The notes below the pieces were generated by a model. It saw nothing but the letters and a program-made list of their open reading frames with translations. It made no database searches and was not told where the DNA came from. DNA of 5,425 nucleotides from an uncultured Elusimicrobium sp. (lineage in GTDB: Bacteria; Elusimicrobiota; Elusimicrobia; Elusimicrobiales; Elusimicrobiaceae). Location: assembly GCA_902767385.1 (NCBI GenBank), contig CACXHA010000046.1:1-5425 (forward strand), in the 5' to 3' direction. The position numbers were made by a program, and so were the translations under genes. Shown in pieces: positions 5,097-5,425 of this stretch; the first letter of the stretch is position 1; each line of letters begins with the position of its first letter.

Positions 5097-5425
5097 ATGA
5101 AACTCACGCCGCGAATCAAAAAAGAATTTGCTCACATTGTAGGCCCCGCAAACGTACAAACCGATGCGCTTTCTTTATCTCTCTACGCCTACGACTGTGC
5201 CCTTTCGCGCACTCAACCCGACGGAGTTATCCAGGTAACACACGCTTACCAAATTGCTCCTTTACTGCGTATATGTGCTAAACATCATATTCCTTTTGTG
5301 GTGCGGGCCAGCGCTACCAACCACGCAGGCAGTTGCACCGCTTTGCGCGGCGGCGTTATTTTAAATGTAACCGCCCTTAACCGCATTTTACAAATTGACA
5401 CGCAAGCCGGTTTTGCCGTCGTACA
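5097..5425 (+). CDS. FAD-linked oxidase, GlcD/D-lactate dehydrogenase type, N-terminal part
   Basis: An open frame of 109 codons runs off the window end. It begins MKLTPRIKKEFAHIVG and contains PDGVIQVTHAYQIAPLLRICAKHHIPFVVRASATNHAGSCTALRGGVILN, in segments at about 41-90, followed by LNRILQID (94-101). This is the start of a PCMH-type FAD-binding domain (FAD_binding_4): a helix that collects substrate-side residues, the PFVVR strand, the flavin pyrophosphate loop and the LN.IL.ID strand. Family members oxidise 2-hydroxyacids such as glycolate or D-lactate and pass electrons to quinone, cytochrome or an Fe-S partner. The substrate cannot be told from this fragment. The usual GxGT of the flavin loop reads SAT here, with Ala at 74 where Gly is typical. 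The ATG at 5097 is the first in frame and fits the expected N terminus, but has no ribosome site. The middle and C terminus lie outside the window. Confidence 0.82.
   Translation, partial: MKLTPRIKKEFAHIVGPANVQTDALSLSLYAYDCALSRTQPDGVIQVTHAYQIAPLLRICAKHHIPFVVRASATNHAGSCTALRGGVILNVTALNRILQIDTQAGFAVV

Noticed and set aside
1..5425. CRISPR array, insertion sequence, tRNA, attachment site or defence system.
   Set aside because: No direct repeats with spacers, terminal inverted repeats, transposase motifs, tRNA folds or toxin/nuclease pairs were found. MazG here is the housekeeping pyrophosphohydrolase type and is unrelated to the MazF toxin.

Overview
This is a gene-dense stretch of bacterial chromosome of moderate GC with AT-rich intergenic gaps. 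It carries one nearly certain four-gene unit, two divergent genes facing it or leaving it, a truncated gene at the right edge and an unassigned structured-RNA candidate at the left edge. The organism cannot be fixed from sequence alone. A cleaved signal peptide, a flavin-dependent thymidylate synthase and a FlgT/beta-propeller-like secreted protein would fit a Gram-negative outside the well-studied Proteobacteria. Elusimicrobiota is my best guess, at low confidence. Nothing points to a phage, plasmid or transposon.

Layout. Positions 1-195 hold no credible protein gene. On the minus strand they show a sigma70-type promoter (156-183) followed by an RNA that folds into a long rod with many G-U pairs, running toward and probably past the left edge. 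Positions 199-573 (minus) encode a one-domain MazG pyrophosphohydrolase. Its start codon lies 36 bases from the start of a plus-strand operon: a secreted protein of unknown function (610-1908), thyX (1924-2616), glgC (2636-3844) and ybeY (3844-4284). Gaps of 15 and 19 bases and a TAATG overlap imply one transcript. The operon ends tail-to-tail with a PPP-family metallophosphatase (4279-5055, minus); the two genes share the palindromic stop hexamer TTATAA. The phosphatase is divergent, over only 41 bases, from the start of an FAD-linked oxidase (5097 onward, plus) that is cut by the window end.

Functionally the operon is mixed: dTMP synthesis (ThyX), ADP-glucose for glycogen (GlgC), rRNA maturation and quality control (YbeY), and an exported protein. 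MazG removes aberrant or excess nucleoside triphosphates and so is loosely linked to nucleotide housekeeping. There is no obvious single pathway.

The main points for a second look are the minus-strand RNA candidate with competing folds, the two very short divergent promoter regions (one a perfect 17-base palindrome, both with a TGCTATAC extended -10), plus-strand first genes without Shine-Dalgarno sequences, and an altered metal-ligand spacing in YbeY. I found no convincing new multi-gene defence or metabolic system.
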